DNA from: Candidatus Woesebacteria bacterium RIFCSPHIGHO2_01_FULL_38_10
GTDB lineage: Bacteria > Patescibacteriota > Microgenomatia > UBA8517
Reading direction: 5' to 3'
Assembly (NCBI GenBank): GCA_001792215.1
Contig: MGGC01000038.1
Span: 73,761-115,984 of the forward strand
DNA: 42,224 nucleotides
Made by a program: the position numbers and the translations under genes. The notes under the pieces were generated by a model. The model searched no databases. It was not told the origin of the DNA and worked only from the letters and a program-made list of their open reading frames with translations. Shown here piece by piece: positions 7,908 to 14,755 of this stretch. Each line of letters opens with the position of its first letter. The first letter of the stretch is position 1.

Positions 7908-8453
7908 ATGTCTTTGTTGGAAAGACAAAAAAGTCGCTGTCCAAAAAATCCGCCTTATTGGAGATTCAATTCTTCTCGAAGAAGATTCCTAAGAACTTTA
8001 GCGATATTTCCAATAATAATCCTGTTTCCTTCCTCCTGTTCCGAACAAAAGCCTATCTATCCTCAGGGAAACAAAGGATTCATTTTTAATAATTGGTTTT
8101 ATGAGGAGCGTTTCTTTGAGGGGTTTGAGATAAAAAAAGTAACCCCGTATGAGCCAGTAGTTTTAATTTCAGAAGATGGCCTCCGCTTCTCAATTGAAAG
8201 CTATGTTTCCTCTGACCTTTTTCAGACGGAAGTTATCGCATCTGAGGGAATTCAGGAAATACCCTGCTGGCCTGAAGGAAAATGGCCACGTCAGAATCCT
8301 CCCCACTCATGTAATCAATGGGCAAAAGATTCTTCAAATGCATCAATAAGGGTAATACTTGAAGAAGACAAACTTTATCTAAGACAGCCAACACGAATAA
8401 TGACTGTCGCCTGGAGGCAGGATGAATGGACGCTTGATGAAAATCAACCATAG
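7908..8453 (+). CDS. Tat-type lipoprotein of unknown function
   Basis: Residues 22-44 read as a twin-arginine signal: SSRRRFLRTL, then a hydrophobic run ending FPSSC, a lipobox-like Cys. This matches the S-R-R-x-F-L-K rule followed by a signal peptidase II site. The mature 135 residues carry two Cys (IPCWPEGKW and PPHSCNQW) about 20 apart and many aromatic residues. No family is recognised. It starts 18 nt after prfA and could share its transcript. The lipobox has Phe-Pro-Ser-Ser before Cys, poorer than the usual LxGC. The Tat reading depends on tatAC genes elsewhere. Confidence 0.7.
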   Translation: MSLLERQKSRCPKNPPYWRFNSSRRRFLRTLAIFPIIILFPSSCSEQKPIYPQGNKGFIFNNWFYEERFFEGFEIKKVTPYEPVVLISEDGLRFSIESYVSSDLFQTEVIASEGIQEIPCWPEGKWPRQNPPHSCNQWAKDSSNASIRVILEEDKLYLRQPTRIMTVAWRQDEWTLDENQP

Positions 8454-8471
8454 AAAAAAACTTGACTCCTT

Positions 8472-8480
8472 TGCTAAAAT
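8472..8480 (+). promoter_or_regulatory. extended -10 promoter of the structured RNA
   Basis: TGCTAAAAT is an extended -10 element, with TTGACT nearby at 8462-8467. The same TGCTAAAAT string recurs before 14756, 26428 and rpsU. The predicted start site near 8487 coincides with the first base of the paired 5' end of the RNA. Confidence 0.5.
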
Positions 8481-8486
8481 ATTATT

Positions 8487-8660
8487 AGCCCCGCTAAGGG
8501 TGATTAGGAAAGCTTTTTTCTCATCAAAAATCATACTGGGAGAGCTTTAGTTCCTGATTTCTAAGGAGACTAGCTAAAAACGCTTGTTTCTGATGGAATT
8601 AAGACAGCTCACCCACCTGGAAACATCCGGGAAAAAACTTCATCCGACACCTAAGCGGGG
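8487..8660 (+). ncRNA. candidate structured RNA, about 170 nt, unknown family
   Basis: The ends pair: CCCCGCTAAGG (8489-8499) with CCTAAGCGGGG (8650-8660), ten pairs and one A-A mismatch. GGGTGA at 8498-8503 is complementary to TCACCC at 8609-8614, an alternative or continuing helix. Inside, AGGAA/TTCCT (8506-8510 with 8551-8555) stacks on AGCT/AGCT (8511-8514 with 8543-8546). CCTGG..CCGGG at 8616-8631 forms a hairpin. No long ORF crosses it. It lacks the RNase P CR-I block, the SRP Alu/GGAA core and a tmRNA tRNA-like end. A 6S-like role or a leader of the small ORF at 8724 are both open. Confidence 0.5.
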
Positions 8661-8723
8661 TTTACAATTAAACACCCAAACAATACCCCTTTTAACAAAA
8701 AAATAATTATTATTAAATAAATC

Positions 8724-8918
8724 ATGCTTAGAAATCCTGATACTGAACCTACAACACTGGAAGTCATGAAGAGGGAGGTAGACGTTACCGAGGAAATAAT
8801 CGATGAAAGTATTAATGAGTTCAGGATATTCAGATTGGAAGAAGTTATAATAAGTTATGACAAAATTACTTCCCCTTCCCTTAACAATTTCACCTCCTTT
8901 ATAAATTTTTTGAATTAG
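8724..8918 (+). CDS. small acidic ORF, uncertain
   Basis: This is a 64-residue acidic ORF beginning 63 nt after the structured RNA. It has an amphipathic helix (KREVDVTEEIIDESINEFRI) and no recognised motif. No ribosome binding site or own promoter is visible. It could be translated from the RNA transcript. From its stop to 9117 I see no gene, only AT-rich sequence. Confidence 0.3.
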   Translation: MLRNPDTEPTTLEVMKREVDVTEEIIDESINEFRIFRLEEVIISYDKITSPSLNNFTSFINFLN

Positions 8919-9117
8919 AGCAAACTAAAGCCTAAAAATCATCTGCCTCTTGATTTTACGGTAAAAATATTTCTACATTGTTATGATACCTAACTCTTCC
9001 GATCGCTTTTTTGATGACCGCATTGGTCAATTTGAGGAATCGAGCTGGGTACGATTAGTGCGGCCTTTAAAATTATTTAAGTTTTGTTCTTTAAAAGATT
9101 TAGCGCTTTTTCAGAGG

Positions 9118-9495
9118 CTAAACTTCTATTGCTAGAAACTTCATTAGAAGCATAGGAAGAGGCTTTAACTCACGATTGATTGGATCAAGAATCACACCTA
9201 ATGATTCTAATGTAACTGCTCCTAGAAGATAAATTCCTTTTTCACCAAACACTACCGGAGAACCTCGTAATCTTCCTCGATATTCGAATAATCCGTTCCC
9301 TATGAGTTTTTCTATTACTTCACCATTCGCAAGAGTGAATTTCTGTTTATCTCTCGATTTTATCCCGATTTTTTTTAAAACTGATGTTGGCATTACTGAA
9401 TAAACAGCACCAGAATCAACCAAAAAATGTCCAACTGTAAATTTCTGCGGATTTTGAGGATTTTTAACCTTAATATCAAGATACGTAATTGACAT
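9118..9495 (-). CDS. retropepsin-like aspartic protease (clan AA)
   Basis: This 125-residue single-domain protein carries the aspartyl protease motif FLVDSGAVYSVMP at residues 24-36. The hydrophobic-hydrophobic-Gly partner is YLLGAVTLESLG near 90-101, followed by DPINRELKPLPM. This layout is typical of small bacterial and archaeal clan AA proteases that work as dimers. I chose the ATG at 9495, because the longer reading from 9624 runs through the tRNA-Tyr gene. A TATAAT lies about 7 nt upstream on the minus strand, so it may be transcribed alone and nearly leaderless, or read through from tRNA-Tyr. The substrate is unknown. Confidence 0.85.
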   Translation of the reverse strand: MSITYLDIKVKNPQNPQKFTVGHFLVDSGAVYSVMPTSVLKKIGIKSRDKQKFTLANGEVIEKLIGNGLFEYRGRLRGSPVVFGEKGIYLLGAVTLESLGVILDPINRELKPLPMLLMKFLAIEV

Positions 9496-9545
9496 ATAAG
9501 AAATTATATCATATTTTTCCTTACTCCAACCCCAATCTCCTTTTG

Positions 9546-9630
9546 TGCTAGGACCAGGATTCGAACCTGGGTAGCCCATCCGGGCGACAGTTTTACAGAC
9601 TGTTGCGTTTGACCGCTCCGCCATCCTAGC
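9546..9630 (-). tRNA. trnY: tRNA-Tyr (GUA)
   Basis: On the minus strand the acceptor arms are GCTAGGA and TCCTAGC, with discriminator A at 9546. The anticodon stem-loop ACAGT-CTGTAAA-ACTGT gives anticodon GTA. A long variable arm marks a class II tRNA, as expected for bacterial tRNA-Tyr. The T arm is CCAGG-TTCGAAT-CCTGG. The CCA end is not encoded. Confidence 0.95.
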
Positions 9631-9642
9631 TCAATTGCCTGT

Positions 9643-9673
9643 CCCGTGTTTCTGCGAAGCAGAAATTTACGGG
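9643..9673 (-). other. hairpin between the tRNA-Thr and tRNA-Tyr genes
   Basis: CCCGT/ACGGG plus TTTCTGC/GCAGAAA close a GAA loop, a 12-bp interrupted stem. It lies in the spacer of the two minus-strand tRNA genes. There is no T-run, so it is more likely a processing or spacer element than a terminator. Confidence 0.5.
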
Positions 9674-9775
9674 CTCCACTCCAACACCGCAATTCCTTAG
9701 CCAATTTGAACCTTCCTAGAAAATCGCACTCTGATCGACGGTTTATCCCAAAAAATCGTGCTTGCTTATCTTTTG

Positions 9776-9847
9776 AGCCGAGAAAGGGATTTGAACCCTT
9801 GACCCCCTGTTTACAAAACAGGTGCTCTACCGCTGAGCTATCTCGGC
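9776..9847 (-). tRNA. trnT: tRNA-Thr (UGU)
   Basis: The acceptor arms are GCCGAGA and TCTCGGC, with discriminator T. The anticodon stem-loop CCTGT-TTTGTAA-ACAGG gives anticodon TGT. The T arm AAGGG-TTCAAAT-CCCTT is regular. CCA is not encoded. It is probably the first gene of a transcript continuing into tRNA-Tyr. Confidence 0.95.
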
Positions 9848-9880
9848 AAGTCTGGCAAGCTGGATTTTTGAGTAAGTTAT

Positions 9881-9910
9881 ATTATACTTTTAAAAAAGGG
9901 GTCTGTTCAA
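9881..9910 (-). promoter_or_regulatory. promoter of the tRNA-Thr/tRNA-Tyr transcript
   Basis: On the minus strand TTGAAC (9905-9910) and TATAAT (9881-9886) are separated by 18 nt. The start site would lie about 25 nt before the mature tRNA-Thr 5' end. Confidence 0.6.
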
Positions 9911-9968
9911 CTTTTTATGCCCAAAATACTTTAAAAGGAAGATTTTTACTATAATTAATCCGCGTTTC

Positions 9969-10064
9969 TTAGCGCATTACTATAAGAGCAACAATAAGAA
10001 GTGAAAAGATTGCTAAAGCCGTAACCATCTTCAACAGTTCATAAGGATCTTTTTTAACTGCCAT
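9969..10064 (-). CDS. 31-aa single-pass membrane peptide
   Basis: ATG at 10064 opens a 31-codon ORF: a short basic head (MAVKKDPYELLKM), then one hydrophobic helix (VTALAIFSLLIVALIV), ending MR. It lies 21 nt after the stalked surface protein on the same strand, so it may be translated from that mRNA. No Shine-Dalgarno is clear. Codon content and the clean single TM argue for a real small protein, but the length is too short to be sure. Confidence 0.45.
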   Translation of the reverse strand: MAVKKDPYELLKMVTALAIFSLLIVALIVMR

Positions 10065-10085
10065 TTACTTATCAGCCCCCCTTCT

Positions 10086-10916
10086 TCACAAAATCAAAAT
10101 CAGTGCTCCACCGATCATCAAAATCCCAATTACAATTCCCATGATTGTTGGATAGGAAATTCCCGCATCCGGTAATTCTTCTCCTCCCTTACTTGTAACT
10201 GTCGGCGTGGCTGAAATGGTTGAGGTTGGCGTTACAGTCAACCTGGAAGTCGGGGTCGGGGTTCTTGTTGCAACCAAAGTGCCAGTCGGAGTAAGAGTGG
10301 CTTCAGGAGGCGAAGTAGGCGTCACTTCAGCCTCTCCTATTGTATAAACTCCTGTACTCGAAGGAATAAGTAGAATATCCTGGTTGTCGGTTTTGCGGGT
10401 AATTACACTTGAGGCTGCGTCAAAACGCAAAGTTATAGGATTAACAGCAGGCGGTCGATTTACCTTCAGATTTACGTTGGCAAGCAAAGTATTCTCACTC
10501 GCGCTGAATCCTGAAGCGCTGGTATTGGCACAGGCAATATCGATAATTACACTCTCGCCCTGCTGGGTTGAATCTTGAGTCGGACAAGTCCAATCGCCTG
10601 TTGCCAAAAGAGTTGAATTAATCTCAATATTTTCAACGCTTACCTCCGGAGTTCCTCCAGAAAAGGGGTACATTAATCTGACTGCAACCCCAGATATAGC
10701 GATACCTGCTGGATTAAAATAAATAGTAGTCTCAATCGACTCCCCTATTTCATAACTGCCTGTTTCTGGGGAAATTGAAACTTCTGTTGTGCCGGTAGGG
10801 GTGGACGCTTTTTCCCTTAAATCTTGTCTTTCCCTAAGAAGTATTAGTCCCGCAGCAAATCCTCCAACAGCCACCAGGATGATGACCAAGGCAACAGCAA
10901 TTTTCTTGACAGGCAT
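10086..10916 (-). CDS. cohesin-like surface protein with Thr/Pro stalk and C-terminal anchor
   Basis: Residues 5-27 form an N-terminal signal or anchor helix. Residues about 43-190 look like a cohesin-type beta domain: SYEIGESIETTIYFNPAG, and later TLLANVNLKV. A low-complexity PT stalk spans 196-245 (TPTSPPEATLTPTGTL and similar). The C-terminus is ELPDAGISYPTI, followed by a hydrophobic helix to the end. That tail recalls LPxTG sorting signals but lacks the positive end, so it may simply be membrane-anchored. It is probably exposed on the outer face of the single membrane and may bind dockerin-like partners. Confidence 0.8.
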   Translation of the reverse strand: MPVKKIAVALVIILVAVGGFAAGLILLRERQDLREKASTPTGTTEVSISPETGSYEIGESIETTIYFNPAGIAISGVAVRLMYPFSGGTPEVSVENIEINSTLLATGDWTCPTQDSTQQGESVIIDIACANTSASGFSASENTLLANVNLKVNRPPAVNPITLRFDAASSVITRKTDNQDILLIPSSTGVYTIGEAEVTPTSPPEATLTPTGTLVATRTPTPTSRLTVTPTSTISATPTVTSKGGEELPDAGISYPTIMGIVIGILMIGGALILIL

Positions 10917-10984
10917 ATAGATTTATTTAAACATTTGCCACTAACCTTTTTCAAGGGTCAATTTCGAAGCTTAAGCTTATATAT

Positions 10985-11230
10985 TTACTCAATTTCTTCT
11001 GGACACCCTCCCAACACATCTCCCTGATCAATGTAAAATTTTAAGTCCTTTTCCTCAACTTCGATTTCAACTGAAGGCTTATCTGAAGAATCAAGTCTAT
11101 GACAGATGGTCACTATTTTCTTTCTATCTTCAGCTCTTTCTCTGTACTCTTGACTTTGCTGGACCAGTAAAACCCCGATAAAAACTCCTAAAAAAAGAAT
11201 AAAGACTCCTATGACATTTTTCCTGCTCAT
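10985..11230 (-). CDS. small anchored protein with ICH-type Cys/His domain
   Basis: Residues 5-23 form an N-terminal helix anchor. The outside part reads VTICHRLDSS, then VEIEVEEKDL and DQGDVLGGCP. This is the pattern of a small extracellular module seen in many bacterial surface proteins, where ICH is followed by a beta strand and an HGD-x-x-G-x-C end. Here the usual HGD is replaced by QGD. The two Cys may form a disulfide. It is encoded upstream of the cohesin-like protein on the same strand, 68 nt apart. The role is unknown. Confidence 0.7.
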   Translation of the reverse strand: MSRKNVIGVFILFLGVFIGVLLVQQSQEYRERAEDRKKIVTICHRLDSSDKPSVEIEVEEKDLKFYIDQGDVLGGCPEEIE

Positions 11231-11286
11231 ATCCTCAAATAATTCTTAGCACATTTTTGATAGTCTGACTAGATATAAAAATTTGA

Positions 11287-11292
11287 TATAAT
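11287..11292 (+). promoter_or_regulatory. -10 box of the tRNA-Thr(GGU) gene
   Basis: A perfect TATAAT lies 12 nt before the mature tRNA. The -35 region is poor, the best match being CTGACT at 11265-11270 with a 16-nt spacer. Confidence 0.5.
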
Positions 11293-11304
11293 ATACCCGT
11301 CTTT

Positions 11305-11377
11305 GCCTGGATAGCTCAGTTGGCAGAGCGTGCCCTTGGTAAGGGCAAGGTCATGGGTTCGATCCCCATCCCAGGCT
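11305..11377 (+). tRNA. trnT: tRNA-Thr (GGU)
   Basis: The anticodon stem-loop TGCCC-TTGGTAA-GGGCA gives anticodon GGT. The acceptor is GCCTGGA with CCCAGGC, the seventh pair being A-C. The T arm is ATGGG-TTCGATC-CCCAT and the discriminator T. CCA is not encoded. With the UGU isoacceptor at 9776 this is the second tRNA-Thr within 1.6 kb. Confidence 0.95.
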
Positions 11378-11406
11378 CACAATTAACTTAAAACTAAAAA
11401 CTTAAG

Positions 11407-11769
11407 ATGGGATTCAGATTTAGAGATTTTCCTATATATTCAGAACTAAGACAATTTATTAAGGGGATTTATATACTCAATTCCAAGTTGCCTCAAAAAG
11501 AAAACTATGGACTCGCTTCTCAGCTTAGAAGAGCAGCAACCTCAGCACTACTTAACTTAACAGAAGGGTCTATGAAAAAATCAGACAAGGAATTTAATAG
11601 ATTCTTGTTAATCTCAATAGGTTCAATAAGCGAAATAGTAGCTATTTTGGACATCTGTTTAGATCAAAAATATATTTCTTCTTTAATTCACAAACAATAT
11701 TTGATAAAATGCGAAACACTCGTTAAGAAACTTTACAGTTTCAGAAAGACACTAAAACTTAAGTCCTAA
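11407..11769 (+). CDS. four-helix bundle protein (S23/IVP family)
   Basis: This 120-residue helical protein has the family signature LRRAATSALLNLTEG, near residues 40-55, then FNRFLLISIGSISEI. The start FRDFPIYSELRQFI is also typical. The family was first seen as ORFs in 23S rRNA intervening sequences and is common as a stand-alone gene in CPR genomes, where its function is unknown. It starts 30 nt after tRNA-Thr. Similar short strings (CTTAAAACTAAAAACTTAAG and relatives) lie on both sides of the gene, which may mark a past insertion. Confidence 0.88.
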   Translation: MGFRFRDFPIYSELRQFIKGIYILNSKLPQKENYGLASQLRRAATSALLNLTEGSMKKSDKEFNRFLLISIGSISEIVAILDICLDQKYISSLIHKQYLIKCETLVKKLYSFRKTLKLKS

Positions 11770-11793
11770 GTTTTTTAGTTAACCAAAAGTTAC

Positions 11794-11967
11794 ATGGCCA
11801 AAAAAGGAGCTCGAGAAATAGTCGCACTAGTTTGCAAAAATTGCAAAAGTCAAAATTACGCCACAGTCCGTAATAAGCTTAATATGGAGGGAAAACTAAC
11901 CTTGAATAAATATTGCAAACGTTGTAAAAAACACACCGTTCATAAAGAAACTACCAAGTTAAAGTAA
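11794..11967 (+). CDS. rpmG: ribosomal protein L33 (bL33)
   Basis: This is a 57-residue bL33 with both zinc-type Cys pairs: VCKNCKSQNY at residues 13-22 and CKRCKKHTVHKETK-like at 42-55. It follows the four-helix-bundle gene by 24 nt and precedes tRNA-Trp by 20 nt. In most bacteria rpmG and trnW lead into secE and nusG; here those genes lie 13 kb further on. Confidence 0.95.
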   Translation: MAKKGAREIVALVCKNCKSQNYATVRNKLNMEGKLTLNKYCKRCKKHTVHKETTKLK

Positions 11968-11987
11968 AATAGTCCGAAGTTTCATTT

Positions 11988-12058
11988 AGGGCTGTAGTTA
12001 AATGGTATAACAGCGGTCTCCAGAACCGCTATTGGGGGTTCGATTCCCTCCAGCCCTG
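11988..12058 (+). tRNA. trnW: tRNA-Trp (CCA)
   Basis: The anticodon stem-loop GCGGT-CTCCAGA-ACCGC gives anticodon CCA. The acceptor arms AGGGCTG and CAGCCCT pair fully, and the discriminator is G, the usual tRNA-Trp identity base. CCA is not encoded. It lies directly after rpmG. Confidence 0.95.
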
Positions 12059-12117
12059 CACAGCTCTACTTATTCCAGTAGAAGCTCCTGTTACAATAAC
12101 AAATTTGCCCCGCATTC

Positions 12118-12504
12118 TCATTTAACTTTCTCGTCTAAAAATAATTTAAGAGCCTTTAGGTCTTTCTTGTCTGGGTCATAAAAATATGAGGTTATTCCCA
12201 CTGACTGGGCACTTTTTACAGCTTCTGGATTATGCTCAAAATATACGACGTCTCTTGATTTTAGATTGAAGTGTTTCAACATACTCTCAAAATACTTTGG
12301 GTCTGTCTTATCTGGGTTGTGTTTCAGAGTAAATAACTCGTAAGGCAAGCTAGTTAACCCAAATTCCACCTTCTGCTCATCGTTTGCATTAGTTAAGATA
12401 ATCTTTCTGTTTGGGTAATTTTGCAACAAATCAAACATGGGTTTGTAAATTCCTTTGCCTTCAATTACAAATGTATCTACTGCGTCTACTAAAATAGTTC
12501 TCAT
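12118..12504 (-). CDS. HAD-superfamily hydrolase-like protein
   Basis: At 128 residues this is a minimal HAD core without a clear cap. Motif I is LVDAVDTFV near residues 5-13, with Val at the usual second Asp position. Motif II is IILTNAND, near 35. Motif III/IV is the region from Lys near 62 to VVYFEHNPEAVKSAQ, near 86, in which Glu and Asn replace the usual Asp pair. Loss of the second Asp and the motif IV change make phosphatase activity uncertain. Its start overlaps the upstream gene by 4 nt, so the two are translationally coupled. Confidence 0.8.
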   Translation of the reverse strand: MRTILVDAVDTFVIEGKGIYKPMFDLLQNYPNRKIILTNANDEQKVEFGLTSLPYELFTLKHNPDKTDPKYFESMLKHFNLKSRDVVYFEHNPEAVKSAQSVGITSYFYDPDKKDLKALKLFLDEKVK

Positions 12505-12830
12505 AATTCCTCCTCCGAAATTAAAGGGTAAATATCAAAGGCGACCTCCTCGTAAGGGTGAACCTTTCTAACTGCCTCAATTACACCCTTTGCTTTGCCT
12601 TTATCACAAACACATTCAACCCTCTCCTCCTCAACTTCCTCAAACTTGCCAACTCCACCGATAGCGGGTTTTGCACCTTCAACGGGTTTGTATCTCCCAA
12701 TACCTTCAACTGAATAACTGCAATGGCTGTAGTTGCCTATTTTGCCTGCCCCCGCGTCTCCCATAGCCTTCCTAACCACATCTGTGTGGCTTTTGGGTGT
12801 AAATACAACTAATTTAATTTGACTACTCAT
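12501..12830 (-). CDS. NIF3/YqfO-like PII-type domain protein
   Basis: This is a 109-residue stand-alone version of the domain inserted in YqfO/NIF3 proteins. Seen are VFTPKSHTDVVRKAMGDAGA at the start, then CSYSVEGIGRYKPVEGAKP, GGVGKFEEVEEERVE, and a C-terminal VHPYEEVAFDIYPL, all family hallmarks. The fold is CutA/PII-like and forms trimers; its ligand is unclear. It overlaps both neighbours by 4 nt in a four-gene minus-strand operon with a DHH phosphoesterase, which hints at phosphate-ester or nucleotide metabolism. Confidence 0.88.
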   Translation of the reverse strand: MSSQIKLVVFTPKSHTDVVRKAMGDAGAGKIGNYSHCSYSVEGIGRYKPVEGAKPAIGGVGKFEEVEEERVECVCDKGKAKGVIEAVRKVHPYEEVAFDIYPLISEEEL

Positions 12831-13093
12831 TTTTTGTTTATATACTTACTCCAAAGATTTTTGAAATAAGGCAAGGTAAGAGTTGAGAGTAAAAATCCAA
12901 CTGCTGGGACTATGGCATTAAGCCAAGCATTAGGGACGGCAATTGCATTAAGATAAAAACCAATAGAGAGGTAAGTAAACAAAATCAGCAAAAACCTGCG
13001 TGTCCAGCTTGTCTCCCAAGCCTTGTCAGTCTCCACTTTCTTGTTCCTATTCTCAATTTTTTTAAGCCTTGCTTCTAAATCTTTCATTTTCAT
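12827..13093 (-). CDS. small two-helix membrane protein
   Basis: The 88-residue protein has a charged, coiled-coil-like start (LEARLKKIENRNKKVETD), then two hydrophobic helices at about 32-50 and 55-75 (IVPAVGFLLSTLTLPYF). The end is basic. It overlaps the DHH gene by 32 nt and the NIF3-like gene by 4 nt, so it belongs to that operon. The function is unknown. Confidence 0.7.
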   Translation of the reverse strand: MKMKDLEARLKKIENRNKKVETDKAWETSWTRRFLLILFTYLSIGFYLNAIAVPNAWLNAIVPAVGFLLSTLTLPYFKNLWSKYINKK

Positions 13094-14018
13094 TATCCGT
13101 TACTTCGTTAACCTTCGGCATTATCTGTTTCCGAAGTATCGCCGGTAAAGTAATCCACCCGTTACGAAACTCTGCACCCAATGCTTCCGAAATAATTTCC
13201 CCTCCATCATCACTTTCTGAATAAATATGGCTATTCCTTGCTTCTAAATCAATTATATTTACGAATGACCAATCAGCACCCATTTTGTCTTTCAAGTTTC
13301 TTACACTTTCCTCTATCAACTTCTTGTCCGAGAAAATTTCACTTCCCCAAACAACAAGCTGGTACGCTCCGATTTTCCAACCCTCACCAAATTCCTTGGC
13401 GTCATCTTCCAAGGCGGTTTTAACATCAGCCTCAACCTCACGAGTTGCGAAATCAAACATCTCACGAATGACTCCTTCGTTTAAGTTATAATTTGTCTCT
13501 AAATATCTTACAGCTTTTCGGTCTCGCCCTGTTGTGTTTGTTGCAATAAAGTTGAGGGTGTTGTGATAAATCGCACCGTATAAAAGCATGGCGTAGTCTG
13601 GATTTATTTTCTTACCAACTTTAATAAATCTCTCAACAATAATTGTTGCTGCAGCCCCTATTATCTCATTCTGAATTCTTGCGTTTGGAAACTCCCTCTC
13701 TGGCTCACCAGTTCTGTGGTCAATAATCTCAACTACCCTATCTGGTATAACTACTTTGGGCATGCCTTTCATTGAGGAAGCGTCAACTAAAATAAACTTA
13801 TTCCAATCAGTTGAATTCTCGTCTGGCCTGGTTGGAATTGATATATTATGTTTCTCAATAAAATATCTAACTTCCGACTGTGGTGAGCCTGTAATTACAC
13901 CATTTATTTCTGTTCCCTCCTGCTTAAGTAAATCGGCATAAGCAAGCGTACAAGAAACCCCATCTAAATCTGGGTTAACTTTGGCGGTAACCAGCGTCTT
14001 ACTCCCTTTTGTCTCCAT
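13062..14018 (-). CDS. DHH-family phosphoesterase
   Basis: The metal motifs of the DHH superfamily are present: VNPDLDGVSCTLAYADLL near residue 13 (motif I), FILVDASSMKGMP near 74 (motif II) and EIIDHRTG near 93 (motif III). GAAATIIVERF follows. The first motif NPDLDG is of the type in manganese-dependent inorganic pyrophosphatases. A short C-terminal DHHA2-like part ends the 318 residues. A TATACT box at 14028-14033 on the minus strand sits 9 nt before the ATG, so this starts the operon. Pyrophosphatase or nucleotide phosphodiesterase activity is possible; neither is established. Confidence 0.85.
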   Translation of the reverse strand: METKGSKTLVTAKVNPDLDGVSCTLAYADLLKQEGTEINGVITGSPQSEVRYFIEKHNISIPTRPDENSTDWNKFILVDASSMKGMPKVVIPDRVVEIIDHRTGEPEREFPNARIQNEIIGAAATIIVERFIKVGKKINPDYAMLLYGAIYHNTLNFIATNTTGRDRKAVRYLETNYNLNEGVIREMFDFATREVEADVKTALEDDAKEFGEGWKIGAYQLVVWGSEIFSDKKLIEESVRNLKDKMGADWSFVNIIDLEARNSHIYSESDDGGEIISEALGAEFRNGWITLPAILRKQIMPKVNEVTDNENERFRSKA

Positions 14019-14048
14019 CTAAGTCATAGTATATTTCCTGAAACTTTT

Positions 14049-14202
14049 TTAGGCAAAGGTAATTTGAGGATTAGGATTGAGAAATTGCTGGATTCTTTCT
14101 AAATCAAACGAGCTCAACTGACACCAAACTGTTCGTAGTTGGGATACTAAGGCCTGCCACAAGCAATCTTTGAAAGAAAGATACTTGTACCATCAGCTAT
14201 CA
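14049..14202 (-). pseudogene. possible coding remnant of unknown gene
   Basis: The minus strand stays open for about 47 codons with coding-like content (WYKYLSFKDCLWQALVSQL), has no start codon and an in-frame TGA just upstream. It may be the tail of a lost gene. Nothing else is visible between the DHH operon promoter and the toxin remnant. Confidence 0.25.
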
Positions 14203-14218
14203 TTTGTAGGAAAATAAT

Positions 14219-14479
14219 ATGTGGCCGAGTGACTGTTCCCAAAAGCTCAAAAATTAATCAAGAAAGACCCTAACCTAAATTCGGTCCTGAAAAAGCAACT
14301 TAATTTATTTAGGTCTAACCCACTCTATCCCTCACTGCATTTACATAAATTACAAGGAAAAAGATCTGAGCAGTATGCCATTAAGATAAAATCAGATCTA
14401 CGGGCTTTATCCATAAAATCTAAGTATAAAAAAAGATACGTACATATTTTTTGATTTGGTAAAACACGGCGAATATTAA
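14219..14479 (+). pseudogene. RelE/ParE-type toxin, broken by two frameshifts
   Basis: The central reading, 14248-14451, encodes KLIKKDPNLNSVLKKQ, then FRSNPLYPSLHLHKL and IKSDLRAL, the signature of ParE/RelE mRNA-interferase or gyrase-type toxins. The only ATG (14219) is in another frame. The C-terminal residues DLVKHGEY lie one frame off, after a TGA in a six-T run at 14452. Removing one T restores VHIFDLVKHGEY and a stop at 14477. Two one-base shifts mean a dead toxin, or two sequencing errors. It is 260 nt long, normal for the family. Confidence 0.65.
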
Positions 14480-14668
14480 GGAGCGGATTTCAATTTAACT
14501 CCTGCCCAGGAAGCTTTTGTCTTGGGTCGCCTTAAGGATCTTGGCTACCTGACAATCGGAAGATCAATAGAAGAATATAAAAGACTCTCAGACAATACTA
14601 TAATAAGTTATGCCACCCGGGACTCAAGAAGAGCTATAGAAAATATTCGGAAAAAATTACAAGCTTAA
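14480..14668 (+). pseudogene. possible antitoxin remnant
   Basis: A frame open directly after the toxin remnant stop encodes about 62 residues without an ATG. DFNLTPAQEAFVLGRLKDLG weakly recalls the start of ParD-type ribbon-helix-helix antitoxins, and RRAIENIRKKLQA gives a helical end. The order toxin-antitoxin would be inverted compared with parDE. It may instead be an unrelated decayed gene. Confidence 0.35.
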
Positions 14669-14676
14669 AAAAGCCA

Positions 14677-14705
14677 TTGAACTCTTGCCCTTTATTTGCT
14701 AAAAT
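14677..14705 (+). promoter_or_regulatory. promoter of the small ORFan at 14756
   Basis: TTGAAC at 14677-14682 and TAAAAT at 14700-14705 are separated by 17 nt. The -10 is extended (TGCTAAAAT). The leader would be about 44 nt. Confidence 0.55.
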
Positions 14706-14755
14706 TGCCTCATCAAGAAAGATAATTCAATTATTTTTAAATCTGATAATCGAGC

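Noticed and set aside
8487-8660. tmRNA, RNase P RNA or SRP RNA
   Set aside because: No tRNA-like end or tag ORF, no GAGGAAAGTCC-type block, and no SRP GGAA core.
9496-9624. N-terminal extension of the retropepsin
   Set aside because: The region is the tRNA-Tyr gene on the same strand.
9646-9954. 102-aa plus-strand ORF
   Set aside because: It runs antisense through the tRNA-Thr gene and has no promoter or domain.
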